This document shows, piece after piece, positions 45,976-54,714 of a stretch of DNA of 64,000 bases. The number at the start of each line of letters is the position of its first letter. Positions within the stretch are counted from its first letter, which is position 1. Source of the stretch: JACVRW01 sp034664085 (GTDB lineage: Bacteria; Actinomycetota; Thermoleophilia; Solirubrobacterales; Thermoleophilaceae); contig JAXDII010000010.1 of NCBI GenBank assembly GCA_034664085.1, positions 1 to 64,000 of the forward strand, written 5' to 3'. The position numbers and the translations under genes were made by a program. The notes below the pieces were generated by a model that was not told the DNA's origin, ran no database searches, and saw only the letters and a program-made list of their open reading frames with translations.

Positions 45976-48900
45976 GAAACGCGGCCGCCCGCCGGAGCGC
46001 GCTCCGTGGGCTCCGGTCCCGCGCTCGCAGGCTCCGATACAGATCGGCCGCCAGTGGCAGCAGCCCACGCCAGACGAACCAGGGCCAGCCGGACGGCCAG
46101 CCCGCGCGCCGGGCACGGCGGAGCATCAGGCCGCCACGTGACCGGTGGCGCTGCCACTCCGCCCGCCGCGCCGGGCGCGCGTGGGGCTCGAGTCCGGGCG
46201 TGTCGCGCTGGCCGACGACGTAGCCGGCGTCCACCGCGCGCTCCAGGAGGTCGAGCACCGGCGCGCACGTCCCTAGGCGCACCGTGGTCAGGTCGAAGCC
46301 GCCGAGCGCCTCGTACAGCGGCCGTCTGACGAGCAGGTACAGGGTCTCCGAGCCCGGCAGCGGATAGCGGCCGCACAGGAGCGCGCGCGAGGTCAACAGC
46401 AGCGGCTGGGAAGGTGTGCCCGGCGGCAGCGCGCCGCCCACGGCAGCCGCCACGCGGTCGCCGGTCACGGCCAAGCGTGCGCTCGCCAGCCAGCCCGGAG
46501 CGGCGGCGACGCCCGGCAGCGGCAGAGCAACCAGTTCCGCCTCAGAGGCCCTGATCGCGCCGTCGAGCGCGGCCCAGTGGCGCGCGGGGTCGCCGTCGAG
46601 GACCTCGACGCTCGCCCCGGCGGCCTCGAGGGCCGCGCGGTGCCGGTCGTCGGCGGGATGGCGGGCCGGCCCGAAGATCACCGCCGTGCCGGTGAGGTCG
46701 CGGCCCTCGGGCGACTCCTCGAAGGCCCGAGGGCGCGCCCCCGGCAACTCGTGCAGCCGTCCGGCCACCGCCGCGACGGCCTGGTCCGCCAGAGAGCCGG
46801 GCCACTGGCCGCCGAGCGGCCGCAGCCACCCGACCGAGGTGCCGTCCAGGGTGAGCTCGACGAGCGGAGGGGCGACCGCGGGCGGCGGGATCGGCTCGTC
46901 GGATCCGAGCTCGATGCGCAACGGCTGCGGAGCCGGCGCGTCGCCCCGAAGTCCGATTCCGGCCTCGCAGGCGCCCCGCTGGTAAGCGGCGCGCCGCGCC
47001 AGGCCGAACAGCCGCAGCCAGGTGGTGCGCAGCCGAAGCCACTCGAGCACGTTCAGGATGAGCGCCACCGGCCCCGCGCCGAGCCGCTGCACCGCGCGGA
47101 AGCGCAGCGCGGCGACTGGGTGCGGGCGGATGCCGGGCAGCGCGGGCGGCGCAGGCAGCGAGGGCGCCACCACGGGATGCCGCGCGGCGAGGAGCGCGTC
47201 GCCGCGGCCGTCGCGCCGGGCCTCCTCGATCGCCGCCCGGGCGCTCGGCGTGGCCGCTCGGACGGCGACGGCCTCCGGCTCGTAGCAGACCTCGACCCCT
47301 GACTGGAGCGCGCGCACGCCGAGCTCCCACGCGCCACGCCCGGCCTGCTCGAGCTCCGCGTCGAGGCCGCCCAGCCGCCCGAACGTCGTCCGTGGCAGGG
47401 ACACGTTGCTGGCGACCACGTCGGCGAAGGTGAGCGCGACCGCCGTCCGCTTGGCTTCGAAGTGGTCGTGGCAGCGCAGCGACTCGTGGAGCGCCGTCAG
47501 CGTCGCGCGCGCCGGGCGCAGCACCGAGCGGCCCACCACCAGCCGATCGCGCCCGCCCGCGCGATGGCGGGCCAGATGGCTCGCCACGAGCCCGGGCTCG
47601 GGGACCGCCTCCGCGTCCAGGAACAGGAGCAGCTCGCCACGCGCCCGGCCGGCGCCCTCGTTCCAGGTCCCCTTGGGCGCGTCCTGGGGCCCGGCCACGA
47701 TCACCTCGAGCTCGGCACCCGGTGCTTCCTGCTGGGCGAGGGCCTCCAGGCAGCGCGCCTCGCTGCCGGGCACCGCAGCGCTGACGACCACCGAGACAGC
47801 GACCGCGCCTGGGGCCGGGGTAGGCCGGGCACCCGTCGGTCGTGCCGAGACGTCGTCGCTCGAAGGCGCCCGCTCTTCGCGCCCGAAGCGCTTCCTTGAC
47901 CTCCACCAGAGGGGGCCGCCGACCAGGCCGCCCAGCAGGTAGTCCCATCCGATGCGGACGTCGACCGCGTCGGCGCGTCCGGCCAGCCGACGGCGCACCG
48001 CGTCCATGTACAGCCACCACAGCCAGTACCAGACCTTGGGTCCGGCCAGCTCGCGCTCCTCGACCAGGAGCTTCGTCAGCACGGCGCAGACACCCACGCC
48101 ATATCCGCGAATCGTCTTGTGGAGCGCGGCCGGGTCTGGGCGGTGCTGATGGAAGACGTAGGTCGCGGGGTCGTACACGACCCGGTAGCCGGCACGCAGC
48201 ACCTTGTAGAGCGCGTACATGTCGCCGCCCGATTCGGTCGGCGTCCCGGCGTCGAGCTCCGGGGGGAACAGCTCTCCGAGCGGCTCGAGGAGCGACCGGC
48301 GGAAGACCATGTTCAGGCCCGCGCCCGCCCGGGTGGCGGCGATCGGGTCTAGCACCCGCCAGTCGAAGTAGAGCCGCTGGAGTCCCCGGATGTGCCCGCC
48401 CTGGTCCTCGAACCTGACCTGCGCCGGCGTCTCCAGCGCGTGCGCGAAGGCGGGGCCCGTCACGGCCGCGACGATCGGGTCGTCGAACAGCTCAGGCAGG
48501 TTCCGCAGCCAGCCCTCCACCGGCACGCAGTCGTCGTCTACAAAGGCGACGAGGTCGCTGCGTGCCGCCCGCAGGCCGGCGTTGCGGGCGTTGTCGAGCC
48601 CCTGGCGGTCCTCGCGCACGTAACGCGCGCCGGCCTGCTCGGCCTGCCGGCGGCAGTCGCGATCCCCCGGCGCGTTGTCCACGACGACGATCTCGTCGGC
48701 GGGCGGATCCAGCCGCCGCAGGGCCTCCAGCACGTCGGGGATGTAGTCCGGTCGCCGGTGGGTGCAGATCACCACCGAGCACGAGTGGCGCTTCGCCTGG
48801 CGCGGCAGGGCCCCGAGGCGCCGGCGGAACGCCTCGACGAAGCGCTCGCGCGCCGCGAAGGCGTCCGCGTGGCGCACGACGGCGGCGTCCAGCAAGCCCT

Positions 48901-49045
48901 CGTCAGAGGTGGTCCCCGGACCCGGCAGGTGCAGGTAGCCGCAGGGTGTGCCGCCGTGCGTCACGAGCACGCGCCACTCCTCCGCCGCACCCAGATCGCG
49001 AGCGGGCGGCCCGAGCGCCTCGACGGAGCAGGTTCCGACCCTCAG
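45830..49045 (-). CDS. Large GT2 glycosyltransferase with degenerate extra modules
   Basis: About 1071 aa if started at CTG 49045, which overlaps the methyltransferase stop (CTGA); the first standard start in frame is GTG 48970. Module 1 (about 87-310) is a canonical GT2 with SVVICTHRRPDYI and FVDDDCVPVEGW. Module 2 (about 415-640) has FLDAEAVPEPG in place of the Asp triad. Module 3 (about 785-960) keeps only the LVRRPLYEALGGFD acceptor-side segment. Paralogue of the preceding convergent gene; probably one active and two structural modules. Confidence 0.8.
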   Translation of the reverse strand: MRVGTCSVEALGPPARDLGAAEEWRVLVTHGGTPCGYLHLPGPGTTSDEGLLDAAVVRHADAFAARERFVEAFRRRLGALPRQAKRHSCSVVICTHRRPDYIPDVLEALRRLDPPADEIVVVDNAPGDRDCRRQAEQAGARYVREDRQGLDNARNAGLRAARSDLVAFVDDDCVPVEGWLRNLPELFDDPIVAAVTGPAFAHALETPAQVRFEDQGGHIRGLQRLYFDWRVLDPIAATRAGAGLNMVFRRSLLEPLGELFPPELDAGTPTESGGDMYALYKVLRAGYRVVYDPATYVFHQHRPDPAALHKTIRGYGVGVCAVLTKLLVEERELAGPKVWYWLWWLYMDAVRRRLAGRADAVDVRIGWDYLLGGLVGGPLWWRSRKRFGREERAPSSDDVSARPTGARPTPAPGAVAVSVVVSAAVPGSEARCLEALAQQEAPGAELEVIVAGPQDAPKGTWNEGAGRARGELLLFLDAEAVPEPGLVASHLARHRAGGRDRLVVGRSVLRPARATLTALHESLRCHDHFEAKRTAVALTFADVVASNVSLPRTTFGRLGGLDAELEQAGRGAWELGVRALQSGVEVCYEPEAVAVRAATPSARAAIEEARRDGRGDALLAARHPVVAPSLPAPPALPGIRPHPVAALRFRAVQRLGAGPVALILNVLEWLRLRTTWLRLFGLARRAAYQRGACEAGIGLRGDAPAPQPLRIELGSDEPIPPPAVAPPLVELTLDGTSVGWLRPLGGQWPGSLADQAVAAVAGRLHELPGARPRAFEESPEGRDLTGTAVIFGPARHPADDRHRAALEAAGASVEVLDGDPARHWAALDGAIRASEAELVALPLPGVAAAPGWLASARLAVTGDRVAAAVGGALPPGTPSQPLLLTSRALLCGRYPLPGSETLYLLVRRPLYEALGGFDLTTVRLGTCAPVLDLLERAVDAGYVVGQRDTPGLEPHARPARRAEWQRHRSRGGLMLRRARRAGWPSGWPWFVWRGLLPLAADLYRSLRARDRSPRSALRRAAAFLSGCLAAAVEPTRAPEGGSAPEVRFPRTHPAGGAPSASATGPPGPPAR

Positions 49046-49881
49046 CCGGGACGTGCGGCTCCGGCCGCCGATATCTCCTCCGCCATGCGCCGCGCCTCGG
49101 GCTCGTCCGGCAGGCGGTGGGAGAACGGGACGTCCACGGCGCTGCAGATGAACGTTTGCGCGAACGGCTCGGTCGCCCGGTAGTCCACGCGGAAGCCGGC
49201 GGTCTCGAGCAGCGCATGCACGCAGCTCGGCGTCATGCCCCAGAACCAATTGCCGTACCCCTGGTGGGGCTCGAAGCCGTCCGTGATCCCGACCTGCCGG
49301 CCGACGCCGGCCGAGCTGAGATTCCACAAGCCGCGCTGCTCCGGCGCCAGCATCGGATAGAAGACGGCGGCGTTCGGCAGCGACTTGATCTCGGGGATCG
49401 TCGAGGTGCGCAGGATCAGCGTCTGACCGCAAATTCGGCGCAGGGCCGTCACTAAGTCGAAGGGACTCGGATGGTGATAGAGGACGCCGGCGCAGAAGAC
49501 GACGTCCGCGACCCCGACCCTGGCGATCGTCTCAGGGTGGCTCACGTCGCCGAGGATGAACTCCACCGCGGAGCCGCGCTCCCGCTTCTTGGCCTCGAAC
49601 TCGGGAGTGGGGCCGAACACATCGATCCCCTTGACGCTCGTCGCGCCGGCCTCCTCGGCCGCGAACGAGTGGTCGCCGTTGACCCCCCACATGCAGCCGA
49701 CGTCGACGAAGGTGCGTCCCGGCGCGTGCTGCCCGATGTACTCGAACAGACGCTGGTACCCGCCCAGGTCGGCGTCGCCGCCGCGCCTGCGCCGGAGGCC
49801 GAACAGCCGCCGCCACAGCGCGCCCCCGCGCCTGCTCTTCAGGAACCGGACCTTCCACGTGTAGAGCAGGCCGGTCGGCAT
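49042..49881 (-). CDS. SAM-dependent methyltransferase (second in cluster)
   Basis: 279-aa class I methyltransferase with motif I FVDVGCMWGVNGDH, acidic turn VKGIDVFGPTP and FCAGVLYHHPSPFDLV after it. Layout resembles tRNA-carboxymethyl-like or sugar methyltransferases (DUF1698 style). ATG 49881 lies 6 nt after TAGCGT. Coupled to the large glycosyltransferase downstream, so a sugar or lipid-linked glycan substrate is likely. Confidence 0.83.
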   Translation of the reverse strand: MPTGLLYTWKVRFLKSRRGGALWRRLFGLRRRRGGDADLGGYQRLFEYIGQHAPGRTFVDVGCMWGVNGDHSFAAEEAGATSVKGIDVFGPTPEFEAKKRERGSAVEFILGDVSHPETIARVGVADVVFCAGVLYHHPSPFDLVTALRRICGQTLILRTSTIPEIKSLPNAAVFYPMLAPEQRGLWNLSSAGVGRQVGITDGFEPHQGYGNWFWGMTPSCVHALLETAGFRVDYRATEPFAQTFICSAVDVPFSHRLPDEPEARRMAEEISAAGAARPG

Positions 49882-49887
49882 GCGGTC

Positions 49888-49893
49888 ACGCTA
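49888..49893 (-). promoter_or_regulatory. -10-like hexamer TAGCGT before second methyltransferase
   Basis: TAGCGT on the minus strand ends 6 nt before ATG 49881. Confidence 0.45.
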
Positions 49894-49946
49894 ACCGAGG
49901 TTCCGCGCAAATGGAAATGGCGGCTCGCGTGTAGTACTGATGCCCG

Positions 49947-50945
49947 ATGAGCGGTCCGGAGGTCACGGTCGTCGTGCCCACCCGGGACCGTTGGCCCCAC
50001 CTCTCGCGCGCCGCGCTGCCGGCGGCGCTCTCGCAGCAGGGTGTGGAGCTGGAGGTGGTGGTCGTGGACGACGGCTCGGCGGACGAGACGCCGCGTCGGC
50101 TTGCGCAGCTCGACGACGCGCGCGTGCGCACGATCCGTTCCGAGCGCAGCGAGGGCGTGGCGCGAGCGCGCAACCGCGGCATCGCCGCGGCGCGCGCGGA
50201 GTGGGTGGCGTTCCTCGACGACGACGACCTCTGGTCGCCGCTCAAGCTGCGGGCACAGCTCGACGCCGTGGCCGCGCAGGGCGCTGACTTCGCGTACTCG
50301 GCGGCGGTCTTCGTGGACGCGCACGGCACTCCGCTGCGCCCCGATCCGGCACCCGACCCCGCGACGGTGCGCGAGACGCTGCGCGCGTCAGACGTGGTGG
50401 GCGGGCCTTCGACCGTGATGGCGCGGACGGCCCTGGTGAGGGAGCTGGGCGGCTTCGAGCCGTCGCTGGCCGTGCTCGCCGACTGGGATCTTTGGCTGCG
50501 TCTGGCCGGCGCGGGCCGGGCGGCCGCTTGCGCGGACGTCCTGGTCGCCTACCGGGAGCACGGCGAGAACATGTCGGCGGTGGCCGCCGGGCGCGTGTTC
50601 GACGAGCTCGACGTGCTGAACGGCCGACACGGGCTTGCCCGCGATCTGGACGGCGTCCTGTTCACCCGGTGGGTTGCAGGCCAGCAGCGAGCCGGCGGCC
50701 GCCGCGGCGCTGCCGCGCGCGCCTACCTCCGCGGCGCGCGGCGTTTCCGCAGCCCGGGCCTCCTGGTGCGCGCGCTGGCCATGCCGTTCGGAGAGCCGGT
50801 CATGGGCATTCCGGAGCGATTCCGAGGGCTCAGGGGAGGCGCGGAATCGCGTCCGAGCGGCCCAATGGACCCGAACTGGCTCGACCTGTACCGCGGCCAC
50901 CTGGCTGCGAGCCCTTGCGGGGACACGGGACCGCTCCTACGCTGA
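49947..50945 (+). CDS. GT2-family glycosyltransferase
   Basis: 332 aa. Start VTVVVPTRDRWPHLSRA, VVDDGSADETPRRL, RARNRGIAAARAEWVAFLDDDDLW with DxD, and LADWDLWLRL acid region. The C-terminal about 110 aa is basic and helical. ATG 49947 follows a TAGTACT element by 8 nt. Tandem with a close paralogue 15 bp downstream. Confidence 0.88.
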   Translation: MSGPEVTVVVPTRDRWPHLSRAALPAALSQQGVELEVVVVDDGSADETPRRLAQLDDARVRTIRSERSEGVARARNRGIAAARAEWVAFLDDDDLWSPLKLRAQLDAVAAQGADFAYSAAVFVDAHGTPLRPDPAPDPATVRETLRASDVVGGPSTVMARTALVRELGGFEPSLAVLADWDLWLRLAGAGRAAACADVLVAYREHGENMSAVAAGRVFDELDVLNGRHGLARDLDGVLFTRWVAGQQRAGGRRGAAARAYLRGARRFRSPGLLVRALAMPFGEPVMGIPERFRGLRGGAESRPSGPMDPNWLDLYRGHLAASPCGDTGPLLR

Positions 50946-50960
50946 GACTCGGGCAGCACC

Positions 50961-52025
50961 ATGAGCGAAACCGAATCCCTGCCTCCGCGGAAGGCGCCAG
51001 GGCGGACGACGGTCCCCTCCCCGGCGTGGGACGGCCCGGACGTCAGCGTGGTGATACCCACGCGCAATCGCTGGCCCACCGTGGCTCGGGCGGTCGCGAA
51101 CGCCCTCGGCCAGGCCGGGGTGGACCTCGAGGTGATCGTCGTCGTCGACGGCTCCACCGACGAGACCGCCGCAAGGCTGGCCCGGCACCCCGACACGCGC
51201 GTCCAGGTGATCAGCTTGGCCCGGCGCAGGGGCGGCGCCCACGCGCGCAACGTCGGAATCTGCGCGGCAGGGGGACGCTGGGTCGCTTTCCTCGACGACG
51301 ACGACGTGTGGTCGCCGGACAAGCTCCGGCACCAGCTCGAGGTCGCAAGCGCCACGGACGCGGGCTTCGTCTACGCCGGCGCGGTGCATCTGCGGGAGCC
51401 GGGGATCGTCGTGCGGATGCACGCGCTGCCGCCCGCCGCGGACCTGGCCCGCCGGCTGCTGGCCGCAAACGTGATCCCGGCGGGCGCGTCCAACGTCCTG
51501 GCGACGGCGACCCTGCTGCGGCAGGTGGGCGGGTTCGACGAGACGCTGGACCACCTCGCGGACTGGGACCTCTGGATCAGGCTGGCCCAGGAGGCGCCAG
51601 GCGCCTCCTGCGAGCACGTCCTGGTCGGATACGTCGAGCACCCCGACAACCGGTACAAGCTCGCGGGCGAGGCCGGCGCCGCAGAATTCGACCGGCTGGT
51701 GGGCAAACATCGGTTGGCCAGCGCGGCCGCGGGCGTCGAGTTCGACGGCGCACGCTTTGCGAGAGGGACGGCGCTCGGCCATCTGCATGCCGGGCGGCGC
51801 GGCGCCGCGGCCTCGACGTACCTGCGCAGCGCGGTTCGCTATCGCAGCGCCGGCAACGCGCTGCGCGCGCCCGCCGCTCTGCTCGGTGAGGGCTTCAGGG
51901 ACCGCTTCGCGCAGGACACGCGCGTGCGGGTTGGGGAGATCGATTGGCTGCGCACCGTGTGGCACCCCCAGGAGCTGCCGGCCGAACAGGAGTACATCGT
52001 CGTGACCGGGTCCGACTCGGCCTAA
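50961..52025 (+). CDS. GT2-family glycosyltransferase, tandem paralogue
   Basis: 354 aa, same architecture as the preceding gene: VSVVIPTRNRWPTVARA, VVDGSTDETAARL, WVAFLDDDDVWSPDKL and LADWDLWIRLAQ. A Pro/Arg-rich N-terminal extension of about 28 aa is not shared. Gene duplication is inferred from shared motifs and order. Last gene before ruvC; together the pair may add adjacent residues of the repeating unit. Confidence 0.88.
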   Translation: MSETESLPPRKAPGRTTVPSPAWDGPDVSVVIPTRNRWPTVARAVANALGQAGVDLEVIVVVDGSTDETAARLARHPDTRVQVISLARRRGGAHARNVGICAAGGRWVAFLDDDDVWSPDKLRHQLEVASATDAGFVYAGAVHLREPGIVVRMHALPPAADLARRLLAANVIPAGASNVLATATLLRQVGGFDETLDHLADWDLWIRLAQEAPGASCEHVLVGYVEHPDNRYKLAGEAGAAEFDRLVGKHRLASAAAGVEFDGARFARGTALGHLHAGRRGAAASTYLRSAVRYRSAGNALRAPAALLGEGFRDRFAQDTRVRVGEIDWLRTVWHPQELPAEQEYIVVTGSDSA

Positions 52026-52089
52026 CCGACTTTCCCGCGGCCCCTCGGCACGGAGGCGTCCGGGGCTGGACGCAGAATCCCCTCCATTG

Positions 52090-52578
52090 GTGATCGTCCT
52101 CGGCATCGACCCGGGCACCGCGAACACGGGCTACGGGGTGGTTGTCTCGCGCGGCAGCACGCTCGCGGCGCTCGACGGCGGCGTGATCGAGACGCGCGCC
52201 GGGGTGCCGCTGGAGCGGCGGCTGGCCGAGATCCACGCGCGGGTCTGCGACCTGATCGTCGAGCACCGGCCTGCGGCGCTCGCGATCGAGGACCTCTACT
52301 TCGGCCGCAACGCCCAATCGGCCTTCGCCGTGGGCCAGGCGCGCGGCGTGGTGCTGCTGGCCGCCGGCATCGCGGGCGTGCCGTGCTTCTCGTACACGCC
52401 GCAGGCGGTCAAGCAGGCGGTCTGCGGCTCCGGCGCGGCGGCGAAGGGCCAGGTGCAGCGCATGGTCGGGGCGCTGCTCTCGCTCACCGAGCCGCCCGAG
52501 CCCGACCACGCCGCCGACGCGCTGGCGGTGGCCATCTGCCACGCCAACGGCGCATCCCTGAGGGCGGCGCTGGCGTGA
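52090..52578 (+). CDS. ruvC: Holliday junction resolvase RuvC
   Basis: Endonuclease that cuts Holliday junctions after RuvAB migration. 162 aa with catalytic D7 (VLGIDPGT), Glu in AIEDLYFGRN and the C-terminal Asp pair in DHAADALAVA. GTG 52090 gives M-IVLGIDPG; TTG 52087 is one codon earlier. It begins 64 bp after the glycan cluster and 13 bp before ruvA. Confidence 0.95.
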   Translation: MIVLGIDPGTANTGYGVVVSRGSTLAALDGGVIETRAGVPLERRLAEIHARVCDLIVEHRPAALAIEDLYFGRNAQSAFAVGQARGVVLLAAGIAGVPCFSYTPQAVKQAVCGSGAAAKGQVQRMVGALLSLTEPPEPDHAADALAVAICHANGASLRAALA

Positions 52579-52591
52579 GGCGGCGGCTCGC

Positions 52592-53170
52592 ATGATCGCC
52601 TCCGTGCGCGGCGAGGTGCTGACGCGCCTGGCCGGCCAGGTCGTGATCGAGGCCGCCGGGGTCGGCTACCGGCTGGCCGTCTCCACCGAGACGCTGAGCG
52701 CCGTGCCCGCGACGGGCGAGCAGGCGCGCCTGTTCACGCACCTGGTGGTGCGCGACGACGGGATGCATCTCTACGGCTTCTCCAGCCAGGCCGAGCGCGA
52801 GCTGTTCCTGATGCTGATCGGCGTGCAGTCGATCGGCCCGAAGGTGGCGCTCGCCGTGCTGTCCGGCGGCACCGCGCGCGAGCTGCTCAACGCGATCGCC
52901 TCGGGCGACTCCGCGCGCTTCCAGGCGGTGCCCGGGATCGGCAAGCGCACCGCGGAGCGGATCATCGTCGAGCTGCGCGAGAAGGTCGCGGGCAAGGTCA
53001 GCGACGAGATCGTCGTGCGCCACACGCCCACAGACGACCCGCGCACGCTCGCCCGCGAGGGGCTGCTCGGGCTCGGCTTCACGCCCCAGGAGGCCGAGGC
53101 ACTGCTCGACAAGGCGGCAGGGGAGACCCCCGAGGACCTGATCTCCGAGGCGCTGAAGGCGGCCCGATGA
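52592..53170 (+). CDS. ruvA: Holliday junction branch migration protein RuvA
   Basis: 192-aa junction-binding subunit. N-terminal OB fold starting MIASVRGEV with FTHLVVRDDGMHLYGF, a helix-hairpin-helix pair with IGVQSIGPKVAL and VPGIGKRTAERI, and a C-terminal RuvB-contacting domain (LGLGFTPQEAEALL). The stop overlaps ruvB ATG (ATGA). Confidence 0.96.
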   Translation: MIASVRGEVLTRLAGQVVIEAAGVGYRLAVSTETLSAVPATGEQARLFTHLVVRDDGMHLYGFSSQAERELFLMLIGVQSIGPKVALAVLSGGTARELLNAIASGDSARFQAVPGIGKRTAERIIVELREKVAGKVSDEIVVRHTPTDDPRTLAREGLLGLGFTPQEAEALLDKAAGETPEDLISEALKAAR

Positions 53171-54210
53171 GCGGCGGCATCCGCACGCCCGGCGTCGAGC
53201 GCATCCAGACGCCCGTCGCGCTGCCGGTCGAGGACGACCTCGAGCTCTCGCTGCGCCCGAAGAAGCTCGCCGACTTCGTGGGCCAGGAGCGGATCAAGCA
53301 GCAGCTCGAGGTGTTCATCGAGGCGGCCCGCGCGCGTGGCGAGGCGCTCGACCACGTGCTGCTCGCCGGCCCCCCAGGCCTCGGCAAGACCTCGCTGGCG
53401 CAGATCGTGGCGAACGAGCTGGGCGTGGACTTCGTGCCGACGGCGGGTCCGGCGCTGGAGCGCAAGGGCGACGTGGCGAGCTACCTGACCGCGCTCCAGT
53501 CGCGCAGCGTGTTCTTCGTGGACGAGATCCACCGGCTGCCGCGCGCGCTCGAGGAGACCTTCTATCCCGCCATGGAGGACCGCAAGCTGCCGATCACGGT
53601 CGGTCAGGGAGCCGGTGCCGCGGTGGTCACGCTCGACCTGCCCGAGTTCACGCTGGTCGGGGCCACCACCCGCACCGGCCTGCTGACCACGCCGCTGCGC
53701 GACCGCTTCGGCGTGACGCACCGGCTGGAGCTCTACGCGCCGGGCGACCTGGCCCGCATCGTGCGCCGCTCGGCGGGCATCCTCGACGTGGAGATCGACG
53801 ACGCGGGGGCGGAGGCGATCGCGGGGCGCTCGCGCGGCACGCCGCGCGTCGCCAACCGGCTGCTCAAGCGCGTGCGCGACTACGCCGAGGTGCGCGGGGC
53901 GGGGACGATCGACGCCCGTGTGGCGCGCGAGGCGCTCGACCTGCTCGAGGTCGACGAGGCCGGCCTCGACCGCCTCGACCGGGAGATCCTGCACAACATC
54001 TGCGAGAAGTTCAGGGGCGGGCCGGTCGGGCTGTCGACGCTGTCGGTTGCCGTGGGCGAGGAGTCGGACACGATCGAGGACGTCTACGAGCCCTATCTGC
54101 TCCAGCAGGGCTTTCTGATGCGCACCCCGCGCGGGCGCGTGGCGACCGAAGCCGCGTTCGCCCACCTCGGGCTCGAAGCACCCCGCGAGGGGTCCCAGCG
54201 GCTGTTCTGA
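53167..54210 (+). CDS. ruvB: Holliday junction branch migration ATPase RuvB
   Basis: 347-aa AAA+ motor. Walker A GPPGLGKTS, Walker B VFFVDEIHRL, sensor 1 GATTRTG, arginine finger region LRDRFG, and a winged-helix C-terminus ending GFLMRTPRGRVAT. Overlaps ruvA by 4 bp. Confidence 0.97.
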   Translation: MSGGIRTPGVERIQTPVALPVEDDLELSLRPKKLADFVGQERIKQQLEVFIEAARARGEALDHVLLAGPPGLGKTSLAQIVANELGVDFVPTAGPALERKGDVASYLTALQSRSVFFVDEIHRLPRALEETFYPAMEDRKLPITVGQGAGAAVVTLDLPEFTLVGATTRTGLLTTPLRDRFGVTHRLELYAPGDLARIVRRSAGILDVEIDDAGAEAIAGRSRGTPRVANRLLKRVRDYAEVRGAGTIDARVAREALDLLEVDEAGLDRLDREILHNICEKFRGGPVGLSTLSVAVGEESDTIEDVYEPYLLQQGFLMRTPRGRVATEAAFAHLGLEAPREGSQRLF

Positions 54211-54253
54211 GCGGGTCGCGTCCGCACCCCCCGGTTTGCGCGTGCGCGCTGGC

Positions 54254-54259
54254 TAGCAT
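54254..54259 (+). promoter_or_regulatory. -10-like hexamer TAGCAT before zinc-ribbon/PAS gene
   Basis: TAGCAT ends 11 nt before ATG 54271 in the 60-bp gap after ruvB, giving this gene and secDF their own promoter. Confidence 0.45.
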
Positions 54260-54270
54260 GGGCGGTTCGC

Positions 54271-54714
54271 ATGCCGATCTTCATCTGCCCGAACTGCGGG
54301 GATCGCAGCATCTCCACCGAGCGCACAGCCGGTTTCCAGGACCGGGCGCGCGCCTGCGCCAAATGCGGCTTCGGCTTCCTCTTCGAGCTGCTCGACGACT
54401 ACTACCCGGCCCCCAACGCCGCCTTCTTCCTGCTGGACCAGCAGGGGCGCCTGATCGGCACAGGCCGCGGCGCGCGGGAGCTCACCGGACTCGGCGACCT
54501 TGACGTGATCGGCAGGCCGGTCCAGGACGTGCTGAAGCTCCAGTTCGAGAACGACGCCGACCACGTCGGCACGGCGCTCGAGTGGGGCGTGCGGGTGCTC
54601 GACAAGCAGGTGACGGTGCACGCCGAAGGAGACCGCCCAGAAGCGGCGAAGGCGGACATCTTCCCCGCGTATGACGACGACGGGGGCGTCCTGCTAGTGC
54701 TCACCCCGCGATGA
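54271..54714 (+). CDS. Zinc-ribbon plus PAS-like domain protein
   Basis: 147 aa. An N-terminal zinc ribbon with CPNC and CAKC pairs (about residues 6-32) is followed by a PAS-like domain (about 45-140: AAFFLLDQQGRLIGTGRGA, DVIGRPVQDVL). No output domain, signal peptide or membrane segment. Its stop overlaps the secDF ATG, so it occupies the place where yajC usually lies between ruvB and secD. Function unknown; a sensor or adaptor linked to export is one guess. Confidence 0.75.
   Translation: MPIFICPNCGDRSISTERTAGFQDRARACAKCGFGFLFELLDDYYPAPNAAFFLLDQQGRLIGTGRGARELTGLGDLDVIGRPVQDVLKLQFENDADHVGTALEWGVRVLDKQVTVHAEGDRPEAAKADIFPAYDDDGGVLLVLTPR

Noticed and set aside
37837..52025. Defence or toxin-antitoxin island
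   Set aside because: All recognisable genes are glycosyltransferases, methyltransferases and polysaccharide exporters; no nuclease, helicase or toxin motif is seen. The methyltransferases lack DNA-methylase motifs such as DPPY.
52048..52072. Small stems (CGTCC/GGACG) before ruvC as a terminator or riboswitch
   Set aside because: Stems are only 4-5 bp in GC-rich DNA and likely to occur by chance.
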